Assembly: GCA_965206975.1 (NCBI GenBank)
Contig: OZ242253.1
Location: 2,108,001 to 2,172,000 of the forward strand
Source: JAAXGI01 sp965206975
GTDB taxonomy: Bacteria > Gemmatimonadota > Gemmatimonadetes > Longimicrobiales > Gaopeijiaceae
Direction of reading: 5' to 3'
DNA: 64,000 nucleotides
This document shows positions 24,739-33,737 of the stretch, one piece after another (within the stretch, counting starts at the first letter, position 1; the number at the start of each line of letters is the position of its first letter). The notes beneath the pieces were generated by a model. The model did no database searches, had not been told where the DNA came from, and saw only the letters and a program-made list of their open reading frames with translations. The position numbers and the translations under genes were made by a program.

Positions 24739-26841
24739 TCACGGAAGTCGGAGCGCCACGAGCGAATTCGGCAGGTCTGCACTGTTCACCTGGACCACGA
24801 TATACTGCCGTCCCTCGTGCATGTAGGTAATCAAGCCGTACGAACCAGACGCCGGAAGCTCGACCCTGCCCAAGCGCTCTCCGGTCAGTTTGTCGAGGGC
24901 GTTGAGATACGGCTCGCCGGTGTGGAAGAGCAGGGACCTCGTGACCAACATCGGAGCTAAGCTGCCCGTGCCCGTGTTGGGCAGGTCGATTCCCTGTAGT
25001 GCGGGGTGGTTGCGAACTCGGTCCGGCGTATCCCCGTTGGGCACCCACCACGCCTCCTCGCCAGTGTTCATGTCGATAGCCACGATCCTGCTGTAAGGTG
25101 GCTTCCAGAGCGGAAGTCCCTGGGGACCCCTGCAGCCCATATTCCCCATGCCGGGCGCCCACTCCGTTGTCGTCTCGCCGGTGATGAAGGCCGGAGTCGT
25201 ATTCGTGCCCGTAAAGACCGGTGTGTCGGGATCATCCAGCTCAGATCCACGTGCGACCTGGGGACACCGGCAGTTGCGGGCCATAGAAATGAAGACCAAC
25301 CCCGTCTCGGGGTCGGCTGATGGCTCGGCGCCAGTGTTCGGGCTCCCCGACGGACAGTTGATCGTCGCAATCTTTCCCAGCTCGTTTCCTTCGTGAATAT
25401 AAGGCGTGTACGGTTCCTTGCCCCAGTCGAAGTCCTCCAGAATCTCGAGCGCCTGCTGGCGGAGCTCGGGTGTGAAGTCAATGAGTTCCTCTTCGGGTAG
25501 ACCCAGAAACCCGACCGGCTCGGGCTTCGTGGGGAAGGGCTGGACCGGCGAGACCTGCTCCCCAGGCACGCGCGACGGCGGCACCGGCCGGTATTCGATG
25601 GGCCAGACCGGCTCGCCTGTCGCTCGGTTGAAGACGAATGTGATTCCGTGCTTCCCATTCGCCACCAACGCGGGAACCTCCTCCCCGTTCACCGTCACAT
25701 CGATTAACAGAGGCGGAACGGGAGTGTCGTAGTCCCAGATATCGTGCCGAACCATCTGGAAGTGCCACACCCGCTCACCAGTCTCCACGTCCAGCGCGAG
25801 TATGCTGTTTCCGAAGAGGCCGTCCCCGGGCCGGAACCCGCCGTAGAAGTCTACGGTGGGGGGGTTCGTGCCGATGTAGACCAACCCCAGATCCGGATCC
25901 GCCGACATAGGAGCCCAGGAGGAGACGTCTCCCGTCCAAGACCACGCGTCGTTCTCCCAGGTGTCGTGGCCGAACTCGCCCGGTCGCGGGATGACGTGGA
26001 ACTTCCAAAGGTGTTCCCCCGTGCCGGCGTCGTAGCCCAGGATGTCGCCCGGGATGTTCTCTATCCGAAGCTGCTCATTCCCCGACTCCGCGGAGTTGCC
26101 GACCACGACCACACCGTTCACGACGATGGGGGGTGAGGAACTCGTAATGTGTCCGAGCTCCGCTGGCGCGCCCCAATCCTGGTCGTAGGTCCCCCCCGCA
26201 GCCACGTAGTCCTCCCACCGCCCCCAGCCGTCCAGAATATCGGCCAGCAGGTCGATCACGCCGGTATCGGGGAAGCCTGGGAGAGGCACGCCCGTCCCCC
26301 AGTCCTCTAGGTGTCGGCCCGTCCTAGCGTCAAGGGCGTGCAGGAAGAAGGCAGGCGTCGAGACGAAGATCACGCCACGGCCGTCCACCTCGCCGTAGGA
26401 GACTCCCTTGCCGTGGCCCCGCCTAGTGGACCGCTCCCAGCGAGTTGTGTGCGGTTCCCGAAAGCTCCAAAGGGTCTCCCCCGTTCCGGCATCGATAGCG
26501 ACGACTGTGCGACGGTTCCCCACCACGGTGTAGACCACCCCATCCACGGATAACGGTTTGCCACGAGCGGGAGAGGGGTCGAAGTTGTCGCCCCTCCAGA
26601 TCCAACCGACCTCCAGCTCTTCGAAATTGCCGGCGTGGATCTGGTCCAGCGGCGAATACCGCTGGTGGTAGGCGTCCCCGCCCATGTAATGCCACTCGCC
26701 CTGAAGAGTCGATCCGCCGGGCTGCTGGGCCGTACTCATCAGCGGTGTGGCGACCAGAAGGCTCACTGTAGTGACGAGACACACGGCCCATCCGGACCAT
26801 CGGAATCGCGAGTCGAGGTGATCACCCTTAACTGGCCGCAT
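24739..26841 (-). CDS. Secreted PQQ-dependent quinoprotein dehydrogenase
   Basis: 700 residues, ATG at 26841 after AAGGAGA. Signal peptide residues 1-39 (ends STAQQ). The rest is a PQQ-type eight-bladed propeller with repeated W motifs (AIDAGTGETLWSF, ALDVETGERVWHF, AIDMNTGEEAWWV) and the RYSPLDQIHAGNF start seen in membrane glucose dehydrogenase-like enzymes. It would oxidise a sugar or alcohol in the periplasm with PQQ. No cytochrome domain is fused. It lies 131 bp downstream of the SusD gene on the same strand, so the substrate may be what SusC/D imports (inference). Its 5' end is duplicated at 32173-32420. Confidence 0.85.
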   Translation of the reverse strand: MRPVKGDHLDSRFRWSGWAVCLVTTVSLLVATPLMSTAQQPGGSTLQGEWHYMGGDAYHQRYSPLDQIHAGNFEELEVGWIWRGDNFDPSPARGKPLSVDGVVYTVVGNRRTVVAIDAGTGETLWSFREPHTTRWERSTRRGHGKGVSYGEVDGRGVIFVSTPAFFLHALDARTGRHLEDWGTGVPLPGFPDTGVIDLLADILDGWGRWEDYVAAGGTYDQDWGAPAELGHITSSSPPIVVNGVVVVGNSAESGNEQLRIENIPGDILGYDAGTGEHLWKFHVIPRPGEFGHDTWENDAWSWTGDVSSWAPMSADPDLGLVYIGTNPPTVDFYGGFRPGDGLFGNSILALDVETGERVWHFQMVRHDIWDYDTPVPPLLIDVTVNGEEVPALVANGKHGITFVFNRATGEPVWPIEYRPVPPSRVPGEQVSPVQPFPTKPEPVGFLGLPEEELIDFTPELRQQALEILEDFDWGKEPYTPYIHEGNELGKIATINCPSGSPNTGAEPSADPETGLVFISMARNCRCPQVARGSELDDPDTPVFTGTNTTPAFITGETTTEWAPGMGNMGCRGPQGLPLWKPPYSRIVAIDMNTGEEAWWVPNGDTPDRVRNHPALQGIDLPNTGTGSLAPMLVTRSLLFHTGEPYLNALDKLTGERLGRVELPASGSYGLITYMHEGRQYIVVQVNSADLPNSLVALRLP

Positions 26842-26972
26842 CTATAGTCTCCTTCAAGGACAACACAGGTCTGTCAGTGTGAGGCCTGTGGGCGTCGTTC
26901 GTACCATCAGGTTAGTGAGCAGCGAAGCGGTTCGCTCCGCTCTCAAGCCAGCGCGTGGCGGTTCGAGATCGC

Positions 26973-28355
26973 TCAGATATTCGGATTGTTGTCCTTTTCT
27001 GAAAGAGGCAAGGGATAGCACGTACCGGACCCGTATGCCTGGTCTCGCTGGTTGAGACCGGTCTCGAACTCGAGACCCTCGATCATGGGGAGATCAGCCC
27101 GCTCCAGCACCCGCAGCATGTCTCCAAGCTTGGTCCCCTGCAACCACAGTTCCCGCCGCCGTTCCTCCAGCACCTGGGCCAAGATCTCATCCGGATCGGA
27201 GCTGACGAATACGGGCAGGTCATGATCCCCCGTTACCCAAGGGAGGTCCTCGACGGTGGCACGCAGCATGTTTATGATGTTCACCGCCGTCTGGCCCCCT
27301 TGCACTTCGGCTATCATCAGTTGAGCTTCTCGCCCGGTTGCGAACGGTATATCGGCACCCAAGCTCAAATACTTCTGCTGCGTATGAACATCCGTGACTG
27401 CATCGAAGGCGATGACCCCTAATTGCTCGAGTGGAACGCGAGGATCGGCTACCCCCTCGACCTCCAGATTCTGGTAGCTCGGATGAACGCTCGTACTGAT
27501 GTCCCGGTTGTTATTCTCATATATTCTGTTATAACGACGCCCAGTGATCCCATCCGTCTGGACATAGCGAATGAAACCCAAGTCTACCTGACTGGCATCG
27601 TCAACAACCCCCTGCGTTTCTCTCAGATGTAGACGTGTTCTGGCTCGACCCACCAACGCCATGTCACGGATGGACCCAACGTCCTCCCCATCTGGTGCGG
27701 ACGTGGCTTGGCTAGCGAATTGGAGCGCGTCAGTGAAGTGCTGTTCCGCTATCCCCCAAGCCCCCTCTCGCGTCACCAGTGGACCCCCGTCGAACGCAAG
27801 CTCGCACAGGGTCTCGCCCGCAAGCTGATAGGTGTATCCCGTGTAGGCGTGTGCCTTCGCGAGAAGAAAATCCTTATGATCGAGGGCTTCGTCGGAAAAA
27901 TCGCTTACGAGTTCTATCGCCTGCTCTGCTTGCGCTCGCGCTGTGCTCAGCGGGAGCCAGATGGCAGCCGATCGCGTGGGGCCCGTCTGTGTACAGTCCA
28001 CCTGCTCGAAGTCTTCAACCTCCCTGGTCCGCAGCTGGGTATAGATAAACCCAGTACCAGTATTCATGTAGTAGAAGTCCTTCGCCCACCGGCCGATCTC
28101 TTCAACATAGGTCGACAACATACAATCGAAACTGGCCTCCGCACTGAGGACCAGTTCCTCTGCCAACCTGGAGTCATTCAACTCTGGTTCCGTGATGTGT
28201 CCCGGAATTTCTACTTCCAAGAGGGAATCACAAGCCGCCACTGCTGAGAACACGACAGCGACCGCAGCGATGGTTCCGGCCCCCATCAACCGGACTCTCA
28301 ACTCCCGGCTGCCCCCCTTCTTCGTGTACGCGCTTTTGCTGGTGCGATTCGACAT
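26973..28355 (-). CDS. SusD/RagB-family outer-membrane lipoprotein
   Basis: 460 residues from the ATG at 28355, chosen because GGAGGCAAGGA precedes it and a lipoprotein signal follows (VVFSAVAAC, lipidated Cys about residue 41). The longer in-frame upstream extension overlaps the SusC gene and lacks signal features. Helical TPR-like core and a C-terminal RRELWLQGTKLGDMLR motif typical of SusD. It forms the substrate lid of a SusC/D uptake complex. Located 29 bp after SusC. Confidence 0.85.
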   Translation of the reverse strand: MSNRTSKSAYTKKGGSRELRVRLMGAGTIAAVAVVFSAVAACDSLLEVEIPGHITEPELNDSRLAEELVLSAEASFDCMLSTYVEEIGRWAKDFYYMNTGTGFIYTQLRTREVEDFEQVDCTQTGPTRSAAIWLPLSTARAQAEQAIELVSDFSDEALDHKDFLLAKAHAYTGYTYQLAGETLCELAFDGGPLVTREGAWGIAEQHFTDALQFASQATSAPDGEDVGSIRDMALVGRARTRLHLRETQGVVDDASQVDLGFIRYVQTDGITGRRYNRIYENNNRDISTSVHPSYQNLEVEGVADPRVPLEQLGVIAFDAVTDVHTQQKYLSLGADIPFATGREAQLMIAEVQGGQTAVNIINMLRATVEDLPWVTGDHDLPVFVSSDPDEILAQVLEERRRELWLQGTKLGDMLRVLERADLPMIEGLEFETGLNQRDQAYGSGTCYPLPLSEKDNNPNI

Positions 28356-28384
28356 CTTCCTTGCCTCCGCGCAGGAGCCGTTGG

Positions 28385-31300
28385 TCAGAAACTCACCCTT
28401 AACCCCAAGACCGCCGTCGTCGACAGAGGCATCTGAGTCCCCTGCTGTCCATTGAACAGGATGCTCCCAACGGTCAGTCTTGGGTCCGGCTTCCCGTTCC
28501 GGGGCTCCCGATTTCCGTCGTATGAACCCTCGTCTTCCCGCCAGAGGAAACCGATGTTTCTCATGGCCGCAGTGACCGAGGCTCGGCTCAGGCCGAACCG
28601 ATCTATCAATTGGGAGGGGACCGTCCACTGGACACCCAATTCATCCAGGTTCACGTATCCCCCGCCGTAGTACCCCAGTGCCCCACGGTCCAGCGCGAGA
28701 GTCGCCATCATGATCGGGTCACGCTCCTGCGGCGGCAGATTGACACCGTACGCATTGGTCCACGCGGTGTGCCTTGAGCCGACCGAATCCTGGTGTTTCA
28801 GGGCCCCACCTCGGGCTTCAACTGCGGCATACACCCGCCAATCCGCGAACAGCGTCCACGTGGACATCGTGTTGAGCGTCCACCTGTCAGTTGTCGTGCC
28901 CCAATACAGCCGGGGGGCATCCTCACAGGGGACCGTGGGACCACCGAACTCTAGGCCGCCTTTACCGCTCCCGCCATCGCACATCATGTTGATGGGCTGC
29001 CCCAACTCATTGAGGTCCGCAGACAGAACTCGGAAGTTGAGAAGGGATGCCAACGGGTACCCTTCAATCTGGTATGTGCTTCGACGGATCGGTATTCGGT
29101 CGAAGTCCCCCCCGAGGCTCACGAGTTCGTTGTCCATCGTAGCAAACGCGGTCGCCACATCCCAGGTGAGCCAGTCCCCTTCCAGGACCCGAACATCCAG
29201 CTGGATCTCCGTTCCCCAGTTGTCGACCTGACCAACATTTTCGAACTGCCTGCCTGGGAAGCCCCTGGAAGGAAGCGACGCCCGGTCTGTGATGAGGTCC
29301 TTCGTGGTCTTCCAATAACTCGTGAAACCCAGGTTTGCTCGCCCGTCGGAGAAGGACGCGTCGAATCCGATCTCCAGCTCCTCTCCACGCTCCGGTCCCA
29401 GAAGCGGATTGCCAAAGCTTGATGGCGCGAACACGGGTCGGTTGTCTCGTCCGGGCACACTTTCGTAGAGCCTCGCGGCAGCAAGCGCATCCGGCTGGCG
29501 CCCCGCGGCGCCCCACGCGGCTCTCACACGGAGCGGGTTCAAAAAGTCAACATTCCAGAACGACTCCTCGCTCACGACCCACGTCCCGCTCACCTTCGGG
29601 TAGGTCTGAGCGCCAAAGTCCACGCCGAATGCGCTGTTCTCGTCGAAGCGGACGGCCCCTGTCAGGAAAATCCGTTGCTCCCAATCCACCTGCTCCTGGA
29701 CATAGAATCCCACCGTCGTGTTCTCGACGATCGCCTCGCTCGCCTGGGTAATCCCCGCAGATGACACGGTGGTCAGAGCCCTCGTGGCAAACTCGTCCGC
29801 TCGCATACCCCTGTCCCAAATGTGCTTTGTGTAATATTGAAAGCCCGCCGATGTCGTGAACCCTAGACTCTCAGTCGCATTGAACGCCTGGGACAGACCA
29901 TAGTCGACCGTTCTGGTCGTAACCTCCCTTTGATCGATTTCCCGCCGCCCGGCCCCCCTGCTGCCGCCCCAAGCGAGATTCGGGTCCCTAAAATATGTTT
30001 CGGTCTGGAGCTCATCGCTCCGGTCAATTCCCACGATCAGCCGGTGCAGGAAGAACCGGCCCAGGTCCATTTCAGCACTGAGATTCGCCATCTGGCGGGA
30101 AACATCATATAGATTCTCCCGCTGATCCCTCTCACGATCTGGGCCCGTCGGATACGCCCATCCGTTCAAGGGACTCTCGATACCTCCGTAATCCGCCGCG
30201 GTACGGGGGCCACCTCTCAAGCCGTACCCCCAAATATCGCCCGGCAACCGTGTGAGGCCGGCCATTATCGAGCCGCCAAACCCAATGGTCACCCAATCAG
30301 CCGGCGTGATGTCGAGGTTCAACCGCCCGGTGGTTTTTTGATCGTAGTTAAAGTCGACGACTCCGTCCTGGTCGCTGCGATTCAGCGAGGCATAGTACCT
30401 TGCTCCACTTTGTCCTCCGCGGACAGAAATACTGTATTTTTGTAGAGCACCGTACCGAAAGAGCGGATCATTGCCACGTGCTACTTGAGCATCGAGGATG
30501 TTCATGCTTAAGAGCTCGCCCGCCGCGTTTGTGCCATAATTCGTCGGCATCTTACCGTTCGGATCCCCGAGCCAGGTCGCTCCAGTTTCGACCGCCACAT
30601 CGAACTGCGCCGCGCCATCGACACCCCTCTTGGTAATGATCTGGATTACTCCCGCTGAAGCTTCGGTCCCGTAGAGCGTAGCCGCGGCTGGTCCCTTGAT
30701 GACCTCGATCGATTCGATCTCTTCCGGGCTGATGTCGTTGAGCCTCCCCGTCGCGACCCGACGGCTGTCTCTATGCTCTGCGTTTATCCGTATGCCGTCC
30801 ACCACGAGGAGCGGTTGATCTCCAAGAGCGACGCTTGTCACTCCGCGGATGTTGATTCGGGCTCCACCACCGCCCGGGTGCCCCGAAACTGGTACAGAGA
30901 GCATACCCGGAATCCGCGTGGTCAGCGCTTGGTCCACACTCACTACTGGAGCCAATGCCTGAAGCGAGGCCAAATCCAGGGACCCGACGACATTCCCCAC
31001 GGCACGCCTCTGGGTGCCGCCCGGGGTCCCCGTGACGACCAATTCATCGAGCTGGAATGCCGACCTAGTAAGGTCGAAGTCCACCGCCGTCGTACCATCG
31101 GCGCTCACCGTCACCTCCTGGGTCACCGTCTGGTAGCCGATCCGTTCCGCCGTCAGCGTGTACGTGCCTACCGGCACGTTCTCGAGCACGTAGAGGCCGC
31201 TCGCCTGCGAGAGCACCCCGATGTCGAGACCGGCAATAAAGACCTGTACGGAGGGCACGGGCAGACCCGTTTGCTCGTCCTCGACGCTCCCCGTGATCGT

Positions 31301-31402
31301 GCTCGATTGCTGGCTGGCTACTGGCCCTGCAGATATCCCGAGCGAGAAGACAACAAAAACCGAAAACAATCCACCGGCCTGTAAACACTTGAAGGACCGC
31401 AT
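28385..31402 (-). CDS. SusC/RagA-family TonB-dependent receptor
   Basis: 1005 residues, ATG at 31402 after GGGGAGG. Signal peptide, then a carboxypeptidase-regulatory-like domain (about 35-115: ITGSVEDEQTGLPVPSVQVF), TonB-plug (about 120-260: ARINIRGVTSV, PLLVVDGIRI, IEVIKGPAAATLYGTEAS) and a 22-strand-type barrel ending in aromatic FGLRVSF-like residues (GLRVSF). It imports a substrate, probably an oligomer, in the outer membrane with the SusD partner, powered by TonB. First gene of the SusC-SusD-quinoprotein cluster. Confidence 0.9.
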   Translation of the reverse strand: MRSFKCLQAGGLFSVFVVFSLGISAGPVASQQSSTITGSVEDEQTGLPVPSVQVFIAGLDIGVLSQASGLYVLENVPVGTYTLTAERIGYQTVTQEVTVSADGTTAVDFDLTRSAFQLDELVVTGTPGGTQRRAVGNVVGSLDLASLQALAPVVSVDQALTTRIPGMLSVPVSGHPGGGGARINIRGVTSVALGDQPLLVVDGIRINAEHRDSRRVATGRLNDISPEEIESIEVIKGPAAATLYGTEASAGVIQIITKRGVDGAAQFDVAVETGATWLGDPNGKMPTNYGTNAAGELLSMNILDAQVARGNDPLFRYGALQKYSISVRGGQSGARYYASLNRSDQDGVVDFNYDQKTTGRLNLDITPADWVTIGFGGSIMAGLTRLPGDIWGYGLRGGPRTAADYGGIESPLNGWAYPTGPDRERDQRENLYDVSRQMANLSAEMDLGRFFLHRLIVGIDRSDELQTETYFRDPNLAWGGSRGAGRREIDQREVTTRTVDYGLSQAFNATESLGFTTSAGFQYYTKHIWDRGMRADEFATRALTTVSSAGITQASEAIVENTTVGFYVQEQVDWEQRIFLTGAVRFDENSAFGVDFGAQTYPKVSGTWVVSEESFWNVDFLNPLRVRAAWGAAGRQPDALAAARLYESVPGRDNRPVFAPSSFGNPLLGPERGEELEIGFDASFSDGRANLGFTSYWKTTKDLITDRASLPSRGFPGRQFENVGQVDNWGTEIQLDVRVLEGDWLTWDVATAFATMDNELVSLGGDFDRIPIRRSTYQIEGYPLASLLNFRVLSADLNELGQPINMMCDGGSGKGGLEFGGPTVPCEDAPRLYWGTTTDRWTLNTMSTWTLFADWRVYAAVEARGGALKHQDSVGSRHTAWTNAYGVNLPPQERDPIMMATLALDRGALGYYGGGYVNLDELGVQWTVPSQLIDRFGLSRASVTAAMRNIGFLWREDEGSYDGNREPRNGKPDPRLTVGSILFNGQQGTQMPLSTTAVLGLRVSF

Positions 31403-31555
31403 GAAGACCTCCCCTCAGCCAAGGAGAAAGGGCGGGTTACCATCGATTCTCGCCTTTGGGAGAGCGCAAAATGCGCCTACTTGACAGAGTAGATCCCGTT
31501 TCCTGGAACCGCAAGTACAGTCTGGTCCAACGGCAGATGAGCCTGAACGGGAGTC
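31403..31555. promoter_or_regulatory. Upstream region of the SusC operon
   Basis: The promoter of the operon should lie here, but I see no clear -35/-10 pair. No gene is supported. A relic mosaic begins at 31556. Confidence 0.3.
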
Positions 31556-31631
31556 CGGTTTACGAAGGTAACGACGTGGACTGAAGCACTCTGGCAGAAG
31601 GGCCGCCTCGGGCAGTTCAGCGACCATGCGG
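31556..31631 (+). ncRNA. Fragment of a group II intron 5' region
   Basis: About 76 bp (CGGTTTACGAAGGTAACGAC ... GCGACCATGCGG) match, with few changes, the intron region read on the minus strand at 55803-55878. The match ends abruptly at 31631, 17 bp from a recombinase-element end. It lacks domains V/VI and cannot be a functional intron. Confidence 0.6.
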
Positions 31632-31647
31632 ACCGTATGTGGACGCC

Positions 31648-31860
31648 CTGGTCCAACGACATACTGCACCACCTCGCTATGTCCTTGCGTTGTCAACCGT
31701 TAGCTGACTCACGTCCACAGTTCGCGGCCGAGTTTGTCCTCTCTTTACTGTGTCGCCGTAGTCCCGCACGTCTCTGCTCTCCAGTTCGTCGCCTCGATGA
31801 TCCAGGGGGCGTAGGGCACCACCTGGCGACCAGGTAGGAGCTGAAGTCGGATCAACGCGG
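31648..31860 (-). mobile_element. Relic right end of a second serine-recombinase element
   Basis: Read on the minus strand, it parallels the last ~55 codons and the end of the element at 17503-21698: VKRGQTRPRTVDV, QLTVDN, and the terminal GTATGTCGTTGGACCAG. Small changes have broken the reading frame. It shows where that element's end lies and that another copy once existed here. Confidence 0.75.
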
Positions 31861-31875
31861 CATCCGCACATCGAA

Positions 31876-32364
31876 CTAGTCGTGCTGGGCCTGCACGCCC
31901 GGAGGCGTCTCCACTCGCCTGAGCGCCCGCAGCCGCGGCCTCCCGTGCTTGCGCCTCATGTGCCGCACCACCGCTGGGTAGCTGCCCCCGTACCCGTGGT
32001 CTCGGATCAGGAGCCCGTAGATCTGTCGGGCTTGAGCTGCCCGACCCCCGCCCGTCAGCCGACCGTCGTCCAACGCCGGCTGGATCGCCTCGACCGCCTC
32101 CCCGTAGTCGTCCAGCGCCGTCGGCTGCTCGACTCTCCCGTCCTTCCTCGGTCCCTGCTCTAGCTTCTTCAGGTGGTAGGCGTCCCCGCCCATGTAGTGC
32201 CACTCGCCCTGAAGAGTCGATCCGCCGGGCTGCTGGGCCGTACTCATCAGCGGTATGGCAACCAGAAGGTTCAGTGTAGTGACAAGATACACGGCCCATC
32301 CGAGCCATCGGAATCGCGAGTCGAGGTGATCACCCTTACCTGGCCGCATCATAGTCTCCTTCAA
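31876..32364 (-). pseudogene. Chimera: duplicated quinoprotein N terminus fused in frame to an IstA fragment
   Basis: 162 codons. From 32364 to about 32173 it encodes a near copy of the quinoprotein N terminus (signal peptide, then STLQGEWHYMGGDAYH). Directly after, in the same frame, comes a fragment of a different IS21 IstA (LIRDHGYGGSYPAVVRHMRR, RVETPPGVQAQ). The join at about 32172 is a recombination or insertion point. The start codon and ribosome binding site are intact, so a secreted chimera could be made, but function is unlikely. Confidence 0.7.
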
Positions 32365-32420
32365 GGAAAAGACAGGTCTGTCAGCGTGAGGCCTGTGGGC
32401 GTCGTTCGTGCCACCAAGTA
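32173..32420 (-). repeat. Partial duplicate of the quinoprotein gene 5' end and upstream region
   Basis: Closely similar to about 26662-26911 in the same orientation, including the region upstream of the start (CAGGTCTGTCAG, GAGGCCTGTGGGCGTCGTTC). The similarity covers the promoter region and the first ~60 codons, then stops at the IstA fragment. Confidence 0.8.
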
Positions 32421-32427
32421 CGGGAAG

Positions 32428-32463
32428 GGCCCGGCCCCGCCCCGTGGGGCGGGGCCGGGCCCG
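32428..32463 (-). terminator. Perfect 17-bp G-C hairpin
   Basis: GGGCCCGGCCCCGCCCC pairs with its exact complement around a GT loop. It lies 24 nt after the stop of the beta-barrel gene at 32487, so it probably ends that transcript. No long T-tract follows on the minus strand (TTCCC). Confidence 0.55.
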
Positions 32464-32486
32464 CGGATCTCCCTCTGGCCTCCGGG

Positions 32487-33515
32487 CTACGCCCGCACGG
32501 CCGCCAGATCCGTCTGGTACGCCTGCCAGACCCCGGGCCGGACGGGTACGTAGAGCGTCTCGTAGGGGCTCGACGCGCCGACATCCGCAAAGAGCGGAAC
32601 TCCGTCGTGCCCGCCCACCTGCATGAGGTCCGTGCAGTCGATCCCGACCTCGCCGCCCGACTGGACGTACTCCCGCTCGTCGAACTCGATCGGCTCATCC
32701 GCCTCGAACCACGCGCGCCCACCCGCATACGTGCCCGCGAAGCCCACGCCCGCGCCGAGCGAGCTGATCGCAACCCGGTTCGGCCCGATCAGCGTGTCTC
32801 CCTGTGGCGTCAGGTAGACGGTGACGTTCTCCCCCGTCGCGATGCAGATCTCCGTGGGCGAGCCCTGCGGGATCGGGGGTGCGACTTCCCGGGTGACCAC
32901 GATCGTGTCGGGCGGGGGCGCGGGGAGCTCGACGATGCGTTCCACCTCGCGCATACCGAAGACGACGCTGACCCCTGCCTGAAGGCCGAGATTGAAGGTC
33001 GCGGGCCGGGGGGCCACGTGCGTATCCGGGTCCTCTGACACGAAGTGGCCCGTCCCCTCGATACGCGCGGAGACGAGATCGTTCAACCGATAACGGATCC
33101 CGAGGAGGCCCGCGCCTCCCCACCCGCGGGCCGCCACGTTCCGGGCCCTCGAGTAGTTGTCGTTCTGGAGGCCGGCACCGATCAGGAGGCCCGTGTTGTC
33201 ATTCAGCCAGGCGGTGTAGAGGAGGCGGCCCTGGGTGAGGAGATGGCTGACGTAGGTCCGCCCCTGCCATCCGGGCTGGTCCGTGAGCTCCGGCTCCCCG
33301 TAGGAGGCCTCAGCCTCGATGGAGAAGTTGTCTGCGAGGAAGAGGCCGACCCGCCCCCCTCCGATCCCGATGCCGCTCTGGACCCCGACTTCCTCGTCGT
33401 AGACCGTGTAGCGGCCCACGCCCCCGAGCTCGACGGACCACTGCTCCTGGGCCTCAAGCCCCTGAGCAATGGACAGCGCGATACCGATGGCCAACGCCAG
33501 CGTCACTCGTCTCAT
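32487..33515 (-). CDS. Outer-membrane beta-barrel-type protein with unknown C-terminal domain
   Basis: 342 residues from the ATG at 33515, chosen because it starts the signal peptide (MRRVTLALAIGIALSIAQGL, EAQ); the longer frame has none. Residues of about 25-190 have alternating-strand barrel features (GGGRVGLFLADNFSIEAEAS, GLLGIRYRLNDLVSARIEG). A Pro-rich linker (ELPAPPPDT) leads to a soluble C-terminal part with two Cys (EICIATG, IDCTDL). The small barrel resembles OmpA-type N domains, but no OmpA peptidoglycan-binding motif follows. I do not recognise the C-terminal domain. Confidence 0.7.
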   Translation of the reverse strand: MRRVTLALAIGIALSIAQGLEAQEQWSVELGGVGRYTVYDEEVGVQSGIGIGGGRVGLFLADNFSIEAEASYGEPELTDQPGWQGRTYVSHLLTQGRLLYTAWLNDNTGLLIGAGLQNDNYSRARNVAARGWGGAGLLGIRYRLNDLVSARIEGTGHFVSEDPDTHVAPRPATFNLGLQAGVSVVFGMREVERIVELPAPPPDTIVVTREVAPPIPQGSPTEICIATGENVTVYLTPQGDTLIGPNRVAISSLGAGVGFAGTYAGGRAWFEADEPIEFDEREYVQSGGEVGIDCTDLMQVGGHDGVPLFADVGASSPYETLYVPVRPGVWQAYQTDLAAVRA

Positions 33516-33737
33516 TTTCGACGACCCCCCGATCGGTAGAATTCGCAACCAAGCGGAACCCCTCCCCCCCACCCCGCGACGCCCCACCAAGCTCCCAGCG
33601 GAGCACGAAACACGGGCCTGGCAAAGCCGGACGCCCGTGCCCAAGGTCAATATAGAGAGCGCGGAAAACAGGCACAACGCCCGGAGTCAGCTGGGGGCGG
33701 GCGCAGCGCGGGAGGGTGCCCCGCCCCCCTGCCGGTG

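Noticed and set aside
26973..28628. Longer SusD start at 28628
   Set aside because: The extra 91 residues overlap SusC and lack a signal; the ATG at 28355 has an RBS and begins the lipoprotein signal.
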